Shown here one piece after another: positions 26,493 to 33,958 of a DNA stretch of 33,958 bases. The translations under genes were made by a program, and so were the position numbers. The stretch is taken from contig DJMJ01000042.1 in assembly GCA_002435325.1 (NCBI GenBank), positions 119,615 to 153,572 on the forward strand, written 5' to 3'. Position 1 is the first letter of the stretch. Each line of letters begins with the position of its first letter. The DNA is from Nitrospira sp. UBA6493 (GTDB lineage: Bacteria; Nitrospirota; Nitrospiria; Nitrospirales; Nitrospiraceae). A model generated the notes under the pieces. The model made no database searches. It saw nothing but the letters and a program-made list of their open reading frames with translations, and was not told the DNA's origin.

Positions 26493-26810
26493 CTACGGAT
26501 TCGGCGCGACGAATACCAACACTTTCAAACGCTGGTCCGTATGATTCTTGACACCATGTTCTTCCCCGGCCGGAGCCATCGTGCCCTCTCCAGGACCAAG
26601 CACCTGCTTCGTTGATCCGACCTGGAACGTGCCTTGACCTTCAAGCACAAGATAGACCTTATCCTGCGTTCCATGAATATGGCCCTTCTGCTCCTGCCCG
26701 GGCTCGAAACAGTAGACATCGCAGAAAAACCGCTCCGTTTGAAACAGGTTGTTCTTCTTCATCTTTTCAGCGCTAAACTGTTGATAGTCCGACAGCTTCA
26801 CAACTTTCAT
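26493..26810 (-). CDS. Small cupin protein
   Basis: 105 residues from ATG 26810, which has AAGGAG nine nucleotides upstream; the longer frame runs into the HdrB-like gene. It is a single small beta-barrel: motif 1 GHIHGTQDKVYLVLEGQG (His44 and His46 as metal ligands, with Asp where cupins usually have Glu), motif 2 GPGEGTMAPAGEEHGVKN with the third His. Cytoplasmic, since no signal peptide is present. Single-domain cupins bind iron, nickel or zinc and catalyse or sense varied small molecules; the activity cannot be read here. It lies 20 nt after the HdrB-like gene and ends the short minus-strand operon. Confidence 0.85.
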   Translation of the reverse strand: MKVVKLSDYQQFSAEKMKKNNLFQTERFFCDVYCFEPGQEQKGHIHGTQDKVYLVLEGQGTFQVGSTKQVLGPGEGTMAPAGEEHGVKNHTDQRLKVLVFVAPNP

Positions 26811-26830
26811 ACGCACAGACTCCTTCTCTA

Positions 26831-27727
26831 CTATGAATGATGACGAGGCGGCGCAATCCGCCTCACAATCGAATCCACCGGCACCAAATGGCGGGACAGA
26901 CCCAGGTCTTTCGATGGAAGGCCCATCGCAAGGCCAAGCAATTGCGGCAGATGAAGAATCGGAAGATCGAGCGATGTCTTCACAGCCTTCCCGGCTCGTT
27001 CTTGGTAAATGTCCAAACTCATATGGCATAACGGGCACGGCGTCACCATGCAATCGGCGCCCTGCTCCTTGGCCTCCTTCATGTTCGCCCCGGCCATGGC
27101 CACCGCAATCGCTTCCTTTTCGAGCATGACCGGAAACCCGCAACACTTGGTCCGGCCGGTATAGGCCACGACCTCCCCGCCCAGCGTGCGGATCACCTGT
27201 TCCAGCGAGGTCGGATTTTCAGGATCATCATATCCAAGATCCCATGAAGGACGCAGCATATAACAGCCATAAAACGGCGCGATGCGGACCCCTCCCAAGG
27301 GGGCCTTCACCAGTTCACTGAGCCGCCTAATCCCAATTTCACGCACTACAATCCAAAGCAGATGTTTGACCTGTACCGTCCCCCGGTACAAGATCCCCTC
27401 CGGCTCCAACAGGCGGTTAATTCGATCCAGCAAGCCCGGCTCAGTCTTCAAACGCTTGTTTCCCGCGCCCATCACCCCCTGGCAGGTCCCGCAGATCGTC
27501 ATGATATCAAGACCCAGGGATTCAGCCTGCGCAAACGTCCTCGCATTCAACGCCAACGCGACATCCGGCTCGGCCTCGGTCACGACCCCGGCCCCGCAAC
27601 AGGAAGCCGCCGCCAGTTCGACCACATCGAGACCCAGCCGTCCCACAATCGCCATCGTCGACTGATAGAGTTCCGGCGTGGCCCCTTGTGCCGCGCAGCC
27701 CGGATACAGTGCAAATTTCAACGCCAT
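26831..27727 (-). CDS. HdrB-like CCG-domain protein (heterodisulfide reductase B / SdhE type)
   Basis: 298 residues, ATG 27727 with AGGAG eight nucleotides upstream. Two CCG domains: the first with Cys11 (YPGCAAQ), Cys43-Cys44 (SCCGAG) and Cys79/Cys82 (CGTCQG), the second with Cys155 (FYGCYM), Cys195-Cys196 (KCCGFP) and Cys231/Cys234 (PCPLCHM). CCG domains hold the non-cubane [4Fe-4S] clusters of HdrB and also occur in succinate dehydrogenase SdhE/MfrC and in lactate/glycolate oxidase subunits. In non-methanogens such a protein usually works as an electron-transfer or quinone-linked subunit; its partner is not visible in this window. It is placed between an exported coiled-coil protein and a cupin. 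Confidence 0.9.
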   Translation of the reverse strand: MALKFALYPGCAAQGATPELYQSTMAIVGRLGLDVVELAAASCCGAGVVTEAEPDVALALNARTFAQAESLGLDIMTICGTCQGVMGAGNKRLKTEPGLLDRINRLLEPEGILYRGTVQVKHLLWIVVREIGIRRLSELVKAPLGGVRIAPFYGCYMLRPSWDLGYDDPENPTSLEQVIRTLGGEVVAYTGRTKCCGFPVMLEKEAIAVAMAGANMKEAKEQGADCMVTPCPLCHMSLDIYQERAGKAVKTSLDLPILHLPQLLGLAMGLPSKDLGLSRHLVPVDSIVRRIAPPRHHS

Positions 27728-27738
27728 CTGATTGACTC

Positions 27739-28170
27739 CTAGGGAAATCGGGACAGCGCCTCTCGATACGACCGCTTCATCTCATCAAGAGCCGTATGGA
27801 TGCTGGATTTGACGTCATCCCATTTTGAGCCCGTGGTCGACTTCAACTCATCCAGCTGTTTCCTCGTGGCATCCTTCTTCACCTCCAAGGCATCGATCGA
27901 CTGCTGCAGCTCGGCTCGCGCCGACGCCGAGGCCTGGCCGACCTTGGACTGGAGCGAGAGAATCTGCCGCTGAATCACCTCCAGCTCTTCCCGCGCCGTC
28001 TTCTGAAACGCCGCCTTCTGCTGAGCGGTATACTGTTGCGTCGCCTCCAGCGTCTCGCGCGCATCCTTGGCGATCGTATCCGTCGTCACCGCCGGCTCAG
28101 CCCCATATCCACCCAGCGGCAATCCCCCGATTCCCAAGACAAACAACCCCGTAGCCCATATGAGTTTCAT
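27739..28170 (-). CDS. Exported coiled-coil protein
   Basis: 143 residues from ATG 28170, chosen because GGGAGGAG lies four to five nucleotides upstream; an ATG at 28188 is weaker. Signal peptide 1-24 (ends GYGA). The rest is almost entirely helical and charged, rich in Ala, Gln, Lys and Glu, with heptad-like spacing (EELEVIQRQILSLQSKVGQ, ELQQSIDALEVKKDATRKQL). It resembles apolipoprotein-like or SlyB/Lpp-like periplasmic helices but shows no Cys for lipidation. It begins the minus-strand trio with HdrB-like and cupin genes, 11 nt before the HdrB gene. The function is unknown. Confidence 0.7.
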   Translation of the reverse strand: MKLIWATGLFVLGIGGLPLGGYGAEPAVTTDTIAKDARETLEATQQYTAQQKAAFQKTAREELEVIQRQILSLQSKVGQASASARAELQQSIDALEVKKDATRKQLDELKSTTGSKWDDVKSSIHTALDEMKRSYREALSRFP

Positions 28171-28322
28171 CGCACTCCTCCCCTTCACCCGGACGATTCC
28201 GCAGTATAGTCAGCCCTCCAAAGCTTGTCACCAGCACCCTCTAAACTTTTGACCCGTACCAACCGACAAAGACACATCACAAGATCGCACTGACCACACT
28301 GAATAGGAGCGCCTCGAGACCT

Positions 28323-29186
28323 ATGGCCCCCGACACCCAAATTTCAGCCGCCACCATAGACAAGCTGGAGCAGGCCCTGGTCCAGAAGATCGAGAAGGGA
28401 GAAGTTGAACTCCCGCTGCTTCCCCATGTCGCCAGTAAAGTCATGGCCTTAGCCTCCGATGCGGATGCCGACGCCGCCAAACTCTCGGCGCTGATCCATC
28501 AAGACCAGGCGCTCGCCGCGCATGTCTTGCGAATCGCCAATTCACCGGCCTACATGCCGCGCAGCCCCGTCGTGTCGCTCCAGCATGCCGTGGCCATGCT
28601 GGGCATCAATTTACTCTCAGAAATCGCCTTCACCGCCTCCTTGAAAAACGGGGCTTTTCAAGTACCAGGCCATGAAGACCAGGTGAAGCTCCTGTGGCGT
28701 CATTCATTAGCCAGCGGATCCTATGGCAAAGAAGTCGCAAGGATGCGACGCGTGAACGTGGAGACCGCCTATCTGTGCGGGCTCTTGCACGGAATCGGAA
28801 AGCCCGTGATCCTCCGAACCGTCACGACCCTCGCCAAAGAGCTGAAAGTCAGCCTCGACGCTGAGACGCTACAGTCCCTCATCAATGGCTACCACACCCG
28901 CGTCGGAAACTTGGTCGCCGACAAATGGGGGCTGCCCAAACAAGTCGCCGAAGCCATTTCATTTTACAACGATTACGATCACGCCACCGCCTTCCGGCAG
29001 GAATGCCTGCTCACCTGCGTGGCAGACCGGCTTTCCACGCATCTCCTGTCACCGGAAGAACTCCCGGAAGAAGAGTTGCGCGAACATCCCGTCTTTGCCG
29101 ATCTCAACCTGTATCCGAACGATATCGACCAACTGTTGGCAGGAAAAGAGAAAATTCTGACCGTCGTCAATGCGATGAACCTATGA
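28323..29186 (+). CDS. HDOD-domain signalling protein
   Basis: 287 residues. After about 28 residues the HDOD domain begins with LPLLPHVASKVMALASD and continues with AHVLRIANSPAYMPRSPVVSLQHAVAMLGINLL, the standard family signature; the HD-like motif reads LLHGIGKPVIL, with Gly in place of the metal-binding Asp, as in most HDOD proteins, which are not active phosphohydrolases. It has no receiver, GGDEF or EAL domain. HDOD proteins relay signals and bind partners or RNA-degradation factors. Its TGA overlaps the ATG of sthA by 4 nt (ATGA), so the two are made together. The nearest ribosome binding site (AGGAG) is 13 nt before ATG 28323. Confidence 0.9.
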   Translation: MAPDTQISAATIDKLEQALVQKIEKGEVELPLLPHVASKVMALASDADADAAKLSALIHQDQALAAHVLRIANSPAYMPRSPVVSLQHAVAMLGINLLSEIAFTASLKNGAFQVPGHEDQVKLLWRHSLASGSYGKEVARMRRVNVETAYLCGLLHGIGKPVILRTVTTLAKELKVSLDAETLQSLINGYHTRVGNLVADKWGLPKQVAEAISFYNDYDHATAFRQECLLTCVADRLSTHLLSPEELPEEELREHPVFADLNLYPNDIDQLLAGKEKILTVVNAMNL

Positions 29187-30598
29187 GCACACCAACCGCC
29201 TACGACATTGTCATCATCGGAGCCGGCCCGGCCGGCCAGAAAGCCGCCATCCAGGGCGCCAAAGCGGGCAAGCGCGTGGCCCTCATCGAACGCGAGCGCG
29301 GCATCGGGGGCAGTTGCGTCTATCGCGGTACGATCCCGAGCAAAACCCTCCGTGAAAGCGCGCTGCACATCAACCGGTTGCGACGCGGCAGCGAAGCGTT
29401 TGAATTTCGCATTAAACCCGACGCGGAAATCTCCGCGCTCCTCAGCCGCCTGGAAGAAGTCGTGCAGGCGCACGATACCTTCATGAGCAAGCAACTCCGG
29501 CGCAACGGCATCTCCCTCTTTCACGGCCGCGCGCGCTTTCTCAATGACCGCACCGTCGAAATGCAGGCCGTCGATGGCGCGCGCCAGCAATTCACCGCCG
29601 AGCATTTTGTCATTGCCACCGGCACGCGCCCCAGAAACCCGGCGGAATTTCCCGTCGATCACGAACATATCCTCGACAGCGACTCCCTGTTGCCCATGAT
29701 CTATCTGCCGCGCTCCCTCGCGATCATCGGCGGCGGCGTCATCGGATGCGAATACGCGTCGATCTTCGCGTTGCTGGGAGTACAGATCACCTTGATCGAT
29801 CGCGCCACCGCGCCGCTGCAGTTCATGGATCAAGAACTCGTGGCCCAGTTCGTCGAGAGCTTCGAGCAACGCGGGGGGCAATATCTCGGAGGGCAAACGA
29901 TCCAAAGCATGGCGTGGGACGGTGCCACCCATGTCGTCACCATCCTGGGTGACGGCCAGATCATCAAAAGCGAGAAGCTCCTCGTGGCGCTGGGCCGCCA
30001 GGCCAACGCGGAAGAGCTCAACCTGGCCGCAGCCGGGCTTCAAGTCAACGCCAAAGGCAGCCTGTCCGTCAATCAGTACTGCCAAACGGACGTGCCCCAC
30101 ATCTACGCGGCCGGAGACATGGTGGGAGCCCCGGCCCTCGCGTCAAAGGCCATGGAACAGAGCCGCCGGTCCGTGCGCCACGCGCTGAACCTCCCGATCG
30201 GCGACGCCCTCTCCACCATTCCCCTGGGCATCTACACGATTCCGGAAATGGCGAGCATCGGCATGGATGAAAAGACGGCCAGCGAGCGCTACCGCAACCC
30301 GCTCGTCGGACGGGCCAAATTCGAAGAAATTGCGCGGGCTCAAATCTCCGGCTCCAGCGACGGCCTCTTGAAGATGATTGCCGACCCCCGAGGCGAACGG
30401 CTGCTCGGCATTCAGATCGTGGGAGAATCCGCCACCGAACTGATTCACCTGGGGCAAATGGCGCTGCAGCAAGGCGCGATGATCGAATCGTTTATCGATA
30501 GCGTGTTCAACTTCCCCACCTACGCCGAAGCCTATCGCGTCGCCGCGCTGGACATCCTCGGCCAGGTCGCCAAGCGCGACACGGCTGCCGCCGCCTAA
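29183..30598 (+). CDS. sthA: Soluble pyridine nucleotide transhydrogenase
   Basis: 471 residues from ATG 29183 (the frame extends upstream inside the HDOD gene but the start is set by the ATGA overlap and the family N-terminus YDIVIIGAGPAGQKAA). It is a FAD flavoprotein that moves electrons between NADPH and NAD+. The second nucleotide fold has IIGGGVIGCEYASIFALLG. The active site reads GGSC45-VYRGT50-IPSKTLRE: one Cys and a Thr where disulfide reductases have the second Cys. That, with the CxxxxTIPSK form, marks SthA rather than lipoamide dehydrogenase. The C-terminal dimer domain (about 345-465) is complete. It is coupled to an HDOD signalling gene. Confidence 0.92.
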   Translation: MSTPTAYDIVIIGAGPAGQKAAIQGAKAGKRVALIERERGIGGSCVYRGTIPSKTLRESALHINRLRRGSEAFEFRIKPDAEISALLSRLEEVVQAHDTFMSKQLRRNGISLFHGRARFLNDRTVEMQAVDGARQQFTAEHFVIATGTRPRNPAEFPVDHEHILDSDSLLPMIYLPRSLAIIGGGVIGCEYASIFALLGVQITLIDRATAPLQFMDQELVAQFVESFEQRGGQYLGGQTIQSMAWDGATHVVTILGDGQIIKSEKLLVALGRQANAEELNLAAAGLQVNAKGSLSVNQYCQTDVPHIYAAGDMVGAPALASKAMEQSRRSVRHALNLPIGDALSTIPLGIYTIPEMASIGMDEKTASERYRNPLVGRAKFEEIARAQISGSSDGLLKMIADPRGERLLGIQIVGESATELIHLGQMALQQGAMIESFIDSVFNFPTYAEAYRVAALDILGQVAKRDTAAAA

Positions 30599-30679
30599 TT
30601 CCTGCGCAAAGATGGAATCCGGTCAGAACCTGGACCAGCCCGCAGGCGCCCGGCTCCTATTAGGATTGGGAGCTATCGC

Positions 30680-30697
30680 ATGGGGCTTCAAGCCCAT
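30680..30697. terminator. Small hairpin between convergent sthA and RNA-binding protein genes
   Basis: ATGGG-(G)-C, loop TTCAA, G-CCCAT: a short stem with one bulge, 80 bp after the sthA stop. No T-run. It may contribute to termination from sthA; weak evidence. The rest of the 30599-30854 gap holds nothing I recognise. Confidence 0.3.
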
Positions 30698-30854
30698 CGC
30701 CTGCCCCAGGCGCGCCCTTCCTGCAGCCTGACAAGCAGCCAACAAGCTGCCCACACATCGATGTCTGAAACTCTGGTTTAACGATAGAGAGGAGACTAAG
30801 AGGAAAGGTGGGGCGCCTCGGATGAGACGCCCAAGGTGTTCCGTCGCGGAGGGC

Positions 30855-31163
30855 TTAGAACCGGCTGCGGCTGCCGAAATCGTTGCCGCCACGTCCGCCG
30901 CCACCGGTGCGGGGTTCTTGCGGCTTGGCTTCGTTCACCGTCAGCGCACGTCCGTCCATCTGCGTGCCGTTCAAGGCGGAAATCGCCGCCTGGCCTTCTT
31001 CCTGCGAGCCCATTTCAACGAAGCCGAAGCCTCGCGACTGTCCCGTAAACTTGTCGGTAATCACACGCGCGGACTCGACAGTCCCGTGTGCGGCGAACAA
31101 GGTGGTTAACTGCGATTCCGTTGCCGCATAGGGCAATCCGCCGACATAAAGCTTTGAACCCAT
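30855..31163 (-). CDS. RRM-type RNA-binding protein
   Basis: 102 residues from ATG 31163, which has AAGGAGG six nucleotides upstream. Residues 3-80 are a single RRM: RNP2 LYVGGLPY (5-12), RNP1 RGFGFVEM (44-51), and the conserved AISALNG and GRALTVNEA. A short Gly/Arg/Ser tail (GGGGRGGNDFGSRSRF) follows. It resembles the Rbp proteins of cyanobacteria and other bacteria, which bind single-stranded RNA and are often induced by cold; that link is family knowledge, not seen here. The gene stands alone. Some 280 bp separate it from hflX, so a long 5' leader is possible. Confidence 0.93.
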   Translation of the reverse strand: MGSKLYVGGLPYAATESQLTTLFAAHGTVESARVITDKFTGQSRGFGFVEMGSQEEGQAAISALNGTQMDGRALTVNEAKPQEPRTGGGGRGGNDFGSRSRF

Positions 31164-31446
31164 GGGGGTCCTCCTTCCGAAAAGTGACATTGTAGAGAAC
31201 ACGAGAAGAGCTTCACGAGGGGAAGGAGAGGGCCAAAGACGCAAAGAACAAAGCGACCTAGGTCAGACTTCCGATCAGATTCTCGGTAACAACAACATCC
31301 GAAATGGGCCGTTCGATGTAATGTGTCATGCGAGGCCCGCCGCATCATACACCGGCACTCTAGCACGCATGCACATAAATAGCCCGGCACAATAATTGGG
31401 CCAGAAACGGCGCGTGAGAGACGCGCTCCCGGGCTATGTATTCTTC

Positions 31447-32841
31447 TTACGTCTTATGGGCGAGCTTCTTTTTGATCACCGTCAGGTGCTCAGGAGTCGA
31501 CCGCACCCGCAGCGTAAGGCCCTCGGCATCATAGGCTTCGGACAAGATCCGCATCCGGGCGCGGATCTCCGCCACCACCCCTTGCGCCGTAAACGGAATC
31601 CGTAACTCCTCATCGAGCATCTCGCGCTCAAAGTGCCGCATAATGCGTTCACGTAACGCCCGCAGATCTTCCTGGTTTCTCGTGGAAAGACACACGGCCT
31701 CGGGGAATTCCCCCTTCAGCGATGCAAGCTCTTCCGGGCTGAGGCGATCCCGTTTGTTCAAGACCAACAGGCTGGGAACATCCGTGGCACCGACTTCGGC
31801 CAACACCTTCCGCGTCACGTCGAGTTGGGATCGAAAGGAGGGATCTGAGGCATCGACGACAAACAGCAGCAGCGAAGCCCCGGCCGCTTCATCCAGCGTC
31901 GACTTGAACGACGCCACCAGGTCATGCGGGAGCTTCTTGATGAATCCCACCGTATCCGTCATGAGCACTTTGGGGCGCGTTTCAGGAGACAATGGCCGGA
32001 TCGTGGTATCGAGCGTGGCAAACAGCTTGTCGGCCACGAGCACCTCGCTGCCCGTCATCGCGCGCATCAGCGAGGATTTGCCGGCATTGGTGTACCCGAC
32101 GAGCGCGACCGTCAATTCGTTTTCCCGTCTCGCGCGGCGCGTGAGATGCTCGTCCCCGATCGCCGCCAATTCTTCCCTGAGGGCTTTCATGCGATCGCGA
32201 ATTCTGCGCTTATCGAGCTCCACGCTCGTCTCTCCCGCCCCCTTGCCGCCGATCCCCCCGCTTTGCCGCTCTCGCGCGCCGCTGGCTTCACGCAACCGGG
32301 GCGCCAGATAATTGAGCCGCGCAATCTCCACCTGGAGCCGGGCCGCTCTGGTCCGGGCGTGCCGGCTGAAAATCTCGATGATGACACCGGTCCGGTCGAG
32401 CACCGGTACGCCGGTGGCACGTTCCAGATTGCTCAATTGTGACGGCGACAGATCACAGTCCACGATCACGATCTGCGCCTGTTCGCGAAGACCGGAGGAG
32501 GCCTCGGTGGCGTCATCCGCTTCGCCCTCTTCCGATTCCTCCGGTTCGTCCGATGCCGCCGCCTCGAACTTCGAAGCCGCTTTGTGCTTCGGCCGCTCAA
32601 ACGCCGATTCGATTTTTCCTGAACCACCGGTCCACTGCGCCAATTCGGCGAGCTTCCCCTGCCCCAAGACCGCCGCATATTGATCGGAACTCCGTTTTTG
32701 CGTCACCTGACCAACGACCCGGTAGCCAAGGGTCTTCACCAGACGGGTGAGCTCTTGGAGAGAACTGTCCAGCTCCTCCCCGGTCACACGAGGGGTATGG
32801 ATCGCCACAAGCACGGCATTCGATTGAGAGGGCTTCAACAT
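31447..32841 (-). CDS. hflX: GTPase HflX
   Basis: 464 residues from ATG 32841, supported by AAGGA 9-10 nt upstream; longer frames to 32988 have no ribosome binding site. HflX is a ribosome-associated GTPase that splits stalled ribosomes, notably under heat stress. The N-terminal domain has TLGYRVVGQVTQKR and VLGQGKLAEL; the glycine-rich linker GGIGGKGAGETSVELDKR leads into the G domain with G1 GYTNAGKSSL (about 246-255), G3 DTVGFI and G4 NKRD. Residues about 72-117 are an inserted acidic, low-complexity stretch (SDEPEESEEGEADDATEA) between the GxGK segment and VIVDCDLSP; E. coli HflX has nothing of this size there. Confidence 0.93.
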   Translation of the reverse strand: MLKPSQSNAVLVAIHTPRVTGEELDSSLQELTRLVKTLGYRVVGQVTQKRSSDQYAAVLGQGKLAELAQWTGGSGKIESAFERPKHKAASKFEAAASDEPEESEEGEADDATEASSGLREQAQIVIVDCDLSPSQLSNLERATGVPVLDRTGVIIEIFSRHARTRAARLQVEIARLNYLAPRLREASGARERQSGGIGGKGAGETSVELDKRRIRDRMKALREELAAIGDEHLTRRARRENELTVALVGYTNAGKSSLMRAMTGSEVLVADKLFATLDTTIRPLSPETRPKVLMTDTVGFIKKLPHDLVASFKSTLDEAAGASLLLFVVDASDPSFRSQLDVTRKVLAEVGATDVPSLLVLNKRDRLSPEELASLKGEFPEAVCLSTRNQEDLRALRERIMRHFEREMLDEELRIPFTAQGVVAEIRARMRILSEAYDAEGLTLRVRSTPEHLTVIKKKLAHKT

Positions 32842-33071
32842 TGCAGGCGTTTCCTTAATCCCCTCTTCGTGAGGGTCGTGCATCTTAACAGGAAATGGTC
32901 CGTCAGGGCAGCCCGCGTAGAACCCTTCCGCATTGATGAATGGATCAGCACTGGGCTTCGCCAGCGGCGGCGTGGTGGGGACGGACACTCAGAGGCGGGC
33001 GAGGCGTGGGCCCCCACGAATTACAGACTTCCTATTCTTTTTCCAGTGCCTCAGTCCCTGCCTATACGCAA

Positions 33072-33100
33072 TTGACAAGCTGTAGCTTATGCACTACAGT
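33072..33100 (+). promoter_or_regulatory. Promoter and palindromic operator of the toxin-antitoxin operon
   Basis: TTGACA (33072-33077), 17 nt, TACAGT (33095-33100). The inverted repeat CTGTAG-N8-CTACAG (33080-33085/33094-33099) lies inside the promoter, the usual layout for autorepression by a toxin-antitoxin complex. The -10 ends only 7 nt before ATG 33108 and no ribosome binding site precedes it, so the message may be leaderless. Confidence 0.55.
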
Positions 33101-33107
33101 TGAAGCC

Positions 33108-33503
33108 ATGCTCGCCCCGCATCCGAAAACCTTGGTCATCTATCGAACGGCGACGGGCGACGAGCCGTTTTCTCGCTGGCTCGATGGGCTGCGCGAGCGC
33201 ACTATCCGAGCCCGAATCCGCACAAGGCTAGACCGTGTCAGCCTTGGCAATTGGGGAGATCGCAAAGCTGTAGGGCGTGGCGTGATCGAACTACGCGAAC
33301 ACTATGGCCCGGGCTATCGAGTCTACTGCGCATTGGATGGGAACACAGTCGTGCTCCTGCTGTGCGGAGGCGACAAAGCGACTCAACCGGCAGACATCGC
33401 CCAGGCCCACCAGTTGTGGGCCGACTATCAACGACGGAGGAAATCTCATGCGAAGCCGAAAATATCACGCCAAACTCATGGACGACCTGCAAGACCCCGC
33501 TGA
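33108..33503 (+). CDS. RelE/ParE-superfamily toxin (phage-derived Gp49-like/HigB type)
   Basis: 131 residues from ATG 33108; the open frame begins earlier but without start signal. It has the pattern of the addiction-module killer family: FSRWLDGLRERTIRARIRTRL, LGNWGDRKAVGRGVIELREHYGPGYRVYCAL, VVLLLCGGDKATQ and the ending AHQLWADYQRRR. Members cleave mRNA at the ribosome or act on gyrase; which applies cannot be read. After the usual end near residue 108 it runs a further 20-odd residues (basic, Pro-rich), and this tail is coded in the stretch that overlaps the antitoxin gene by 56 nt. The toxin-first order matches HigBA-like systems. Confidence 0.85.
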   Translation: MLAPHPKTLVIYRTATGDEPFSRWLDGLRERTIRARIRTRLDRVSLGNWGDRKAVGRGVIELREHYGPGYRVYCALDGNTVVLLLCGGDKATQPADIAQAHQLWADYQRRRKSHAKPKISRQTHGRPARPR

Positions 33504-33735
33504 AGCCGCGGCGTACCTGGACGCGGCCCTTGAAGCCGGAGACCGTGAAGCCTTTCTGCTTGCCGTCAAGCACGTCGCCGAAGCGCGCGGCGGCATGACC
33601 AAGCTGGCCAAGACCGCCGCACTGAATCGGGAACATCTCTATCGAATGCTCTCAAAAGACGGGAATCCTGAAATTCAAAGCCTGGCCACCGTGCTGCAGG
33701 CGCTGGGCCTGCGACTGTCCATCGAAGCTGCCTGA
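33448..33735 (+). CDS. HTH antitoxin partner (HigA-like addiction-module antidote)
   Basis: 95 residues from ATG 33448, with ACGGAGGA seven to eight nucleotides upstream, placed inside the toxin gene in another frame. The first 45 residues (KYHAKLMDDLQDPAEAAAYLDAALEAGDREAFLLAV) are the typical N-terminal helices of this antidote family, followed by a Cro/C1-type helix-turn-helix: MTKLAKTAALNREHLYRML ... NPEIQSLATVLQALGLRL. It should neutralise the toxin by direct binding and repress the promoter upstream through the palindrome at 33080-33099. Confidence 0.88.
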   Translation: MRSRKYHAKLMDDLQDPAEAAAYLDAALEAGDREAFLLAVKHVAEARGGMTKLAKTAALNREHLYRMLSKDGNPEIQSLATVLQALGLRLSIEAA

Positions 33736-33837
33736 CCACTAAGCCCCTAAAACCTGAGAGAGTGAAGCAGTGATGACAATCGTGCAGCCGCAGCCATAGA
33801 GGTCAGAGCAGCGTGGCTCCGCCCCCCATCTTTCACA

Positions 33838-33867
33838 GATGACGTTTCACGTCTGAAACCCGTCATC
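33838..33867 (+). terminator. Hairpin after the toxin-antitoxin operon
   Basis: GATGACG-TTTCA, loop CGTC, TGAAA-CC-CGTCATC: 7 plus 5 pairs with a two-base bulge, 100 bp after the antitoxin stop. No clear T-run. The remaining 33868-33958 shows no gene. Confidence 0.45.
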
Positions 33868-33958
33868 GGCCCACGAGAAAAGACTCCCGGTACATTTTCT
33901 ATGCTCGAATTCATTCCTTAAACGACTTGAAGAATTTGGCCTGCTGCCGGTTTCAAAG

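Noticed and set aside
28925..29182. Upstream extension of sthA
   Set aside because: It lies within the HDOD gene; the flavoprotein N-terminus begins at 29183.

Overview
The window is bacterial chromosome of about 58-60 % GC (my estimate) with dense, tightly packed operons. The gene mix points to a Nitrospira-type (Nitrospirota) nitrifier. It contains a short copper nitrite reductase (NirK) of the ammonia-oxidiser/Nitrospira kind carrying an HxIGE motif, pyruvate phosphate dikinase, a full-length transketolase, an HdrB/CCG-domain protein, a DUF3365 heme protein, many TPR and secreted proteins, and a fibronectin-type lipoprotein behind a sigma-54-like promoter. The lineage is inferred from gene content only; no rRNA or other marker gene is present.

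Layout. 1-2072: a truncated lipoprotein gene, a tiny ORF, and a secreted caspase-fold/TPR protein whose expected catalytic Cys is Ala. 2251-5217: acetyl-CoA synthetase (acs) and an exported TPR protein. 5218-5696: non-coding, with a perfect 14-bp-arm palindrome. 17384 down to 5697 (minus strand): a long co-directional block glyQ, glyS, small membrane protein, ppdK, ribD, esterase, secreted protein, MFS transporter, ribE. Several junctions overlap by 4 nt, so translational coupling is likely. 17649-18380 (plus): an Rrf2 regulator with four Cys, and a DUF2061 membrane protein. 18381-18939: AT-rich regulatory DNA with a sigma-54-like site before an FN3 lipoprotein. 19726-26405 (plus): transketolase, a Crp/Fnr regulator overlapping it, a 26-bp Crp/Fnr-type palindrome, nirK, a terminator-like hairpin, then four exported proteins in a row (HMA-like, beta-barrel, solute-binding lipoprotein, DUF3365 c-type heme protein). 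28170 down to 26493 (minus): exported coiled-coil protein, HdrB-like protein, cupin. 28323-30598 (plus): HDOD protein overlapping sthA. 31163-30855 and 32841-31447 (minus): RRM RNA-binding protein and HflX. 33072-33735 (plus): a RelE-type toxin/HTH antitoxin pair with an operator overlapping its promoter.

How it fits together. The central part looks like a regulated periplasmic nitrogen-oxide/copper/redox module. A Crp/Fnr protein probably acts on the palindrome in front of nirK, and the four downstream secreted proteins are candidates for copper supply, sensing or redox partners. The minus-strand block mixes carbon metabolism, translation and riboflavin synthesis. The least ordinary items are the inactivated caspase-fold protein, the nirK palindrome with its four-gene exported cassette, the sigma-54-like site before the FN3 lipoprotein, and the Lys-rich extensions on neighbouring GlyS and PPDK.
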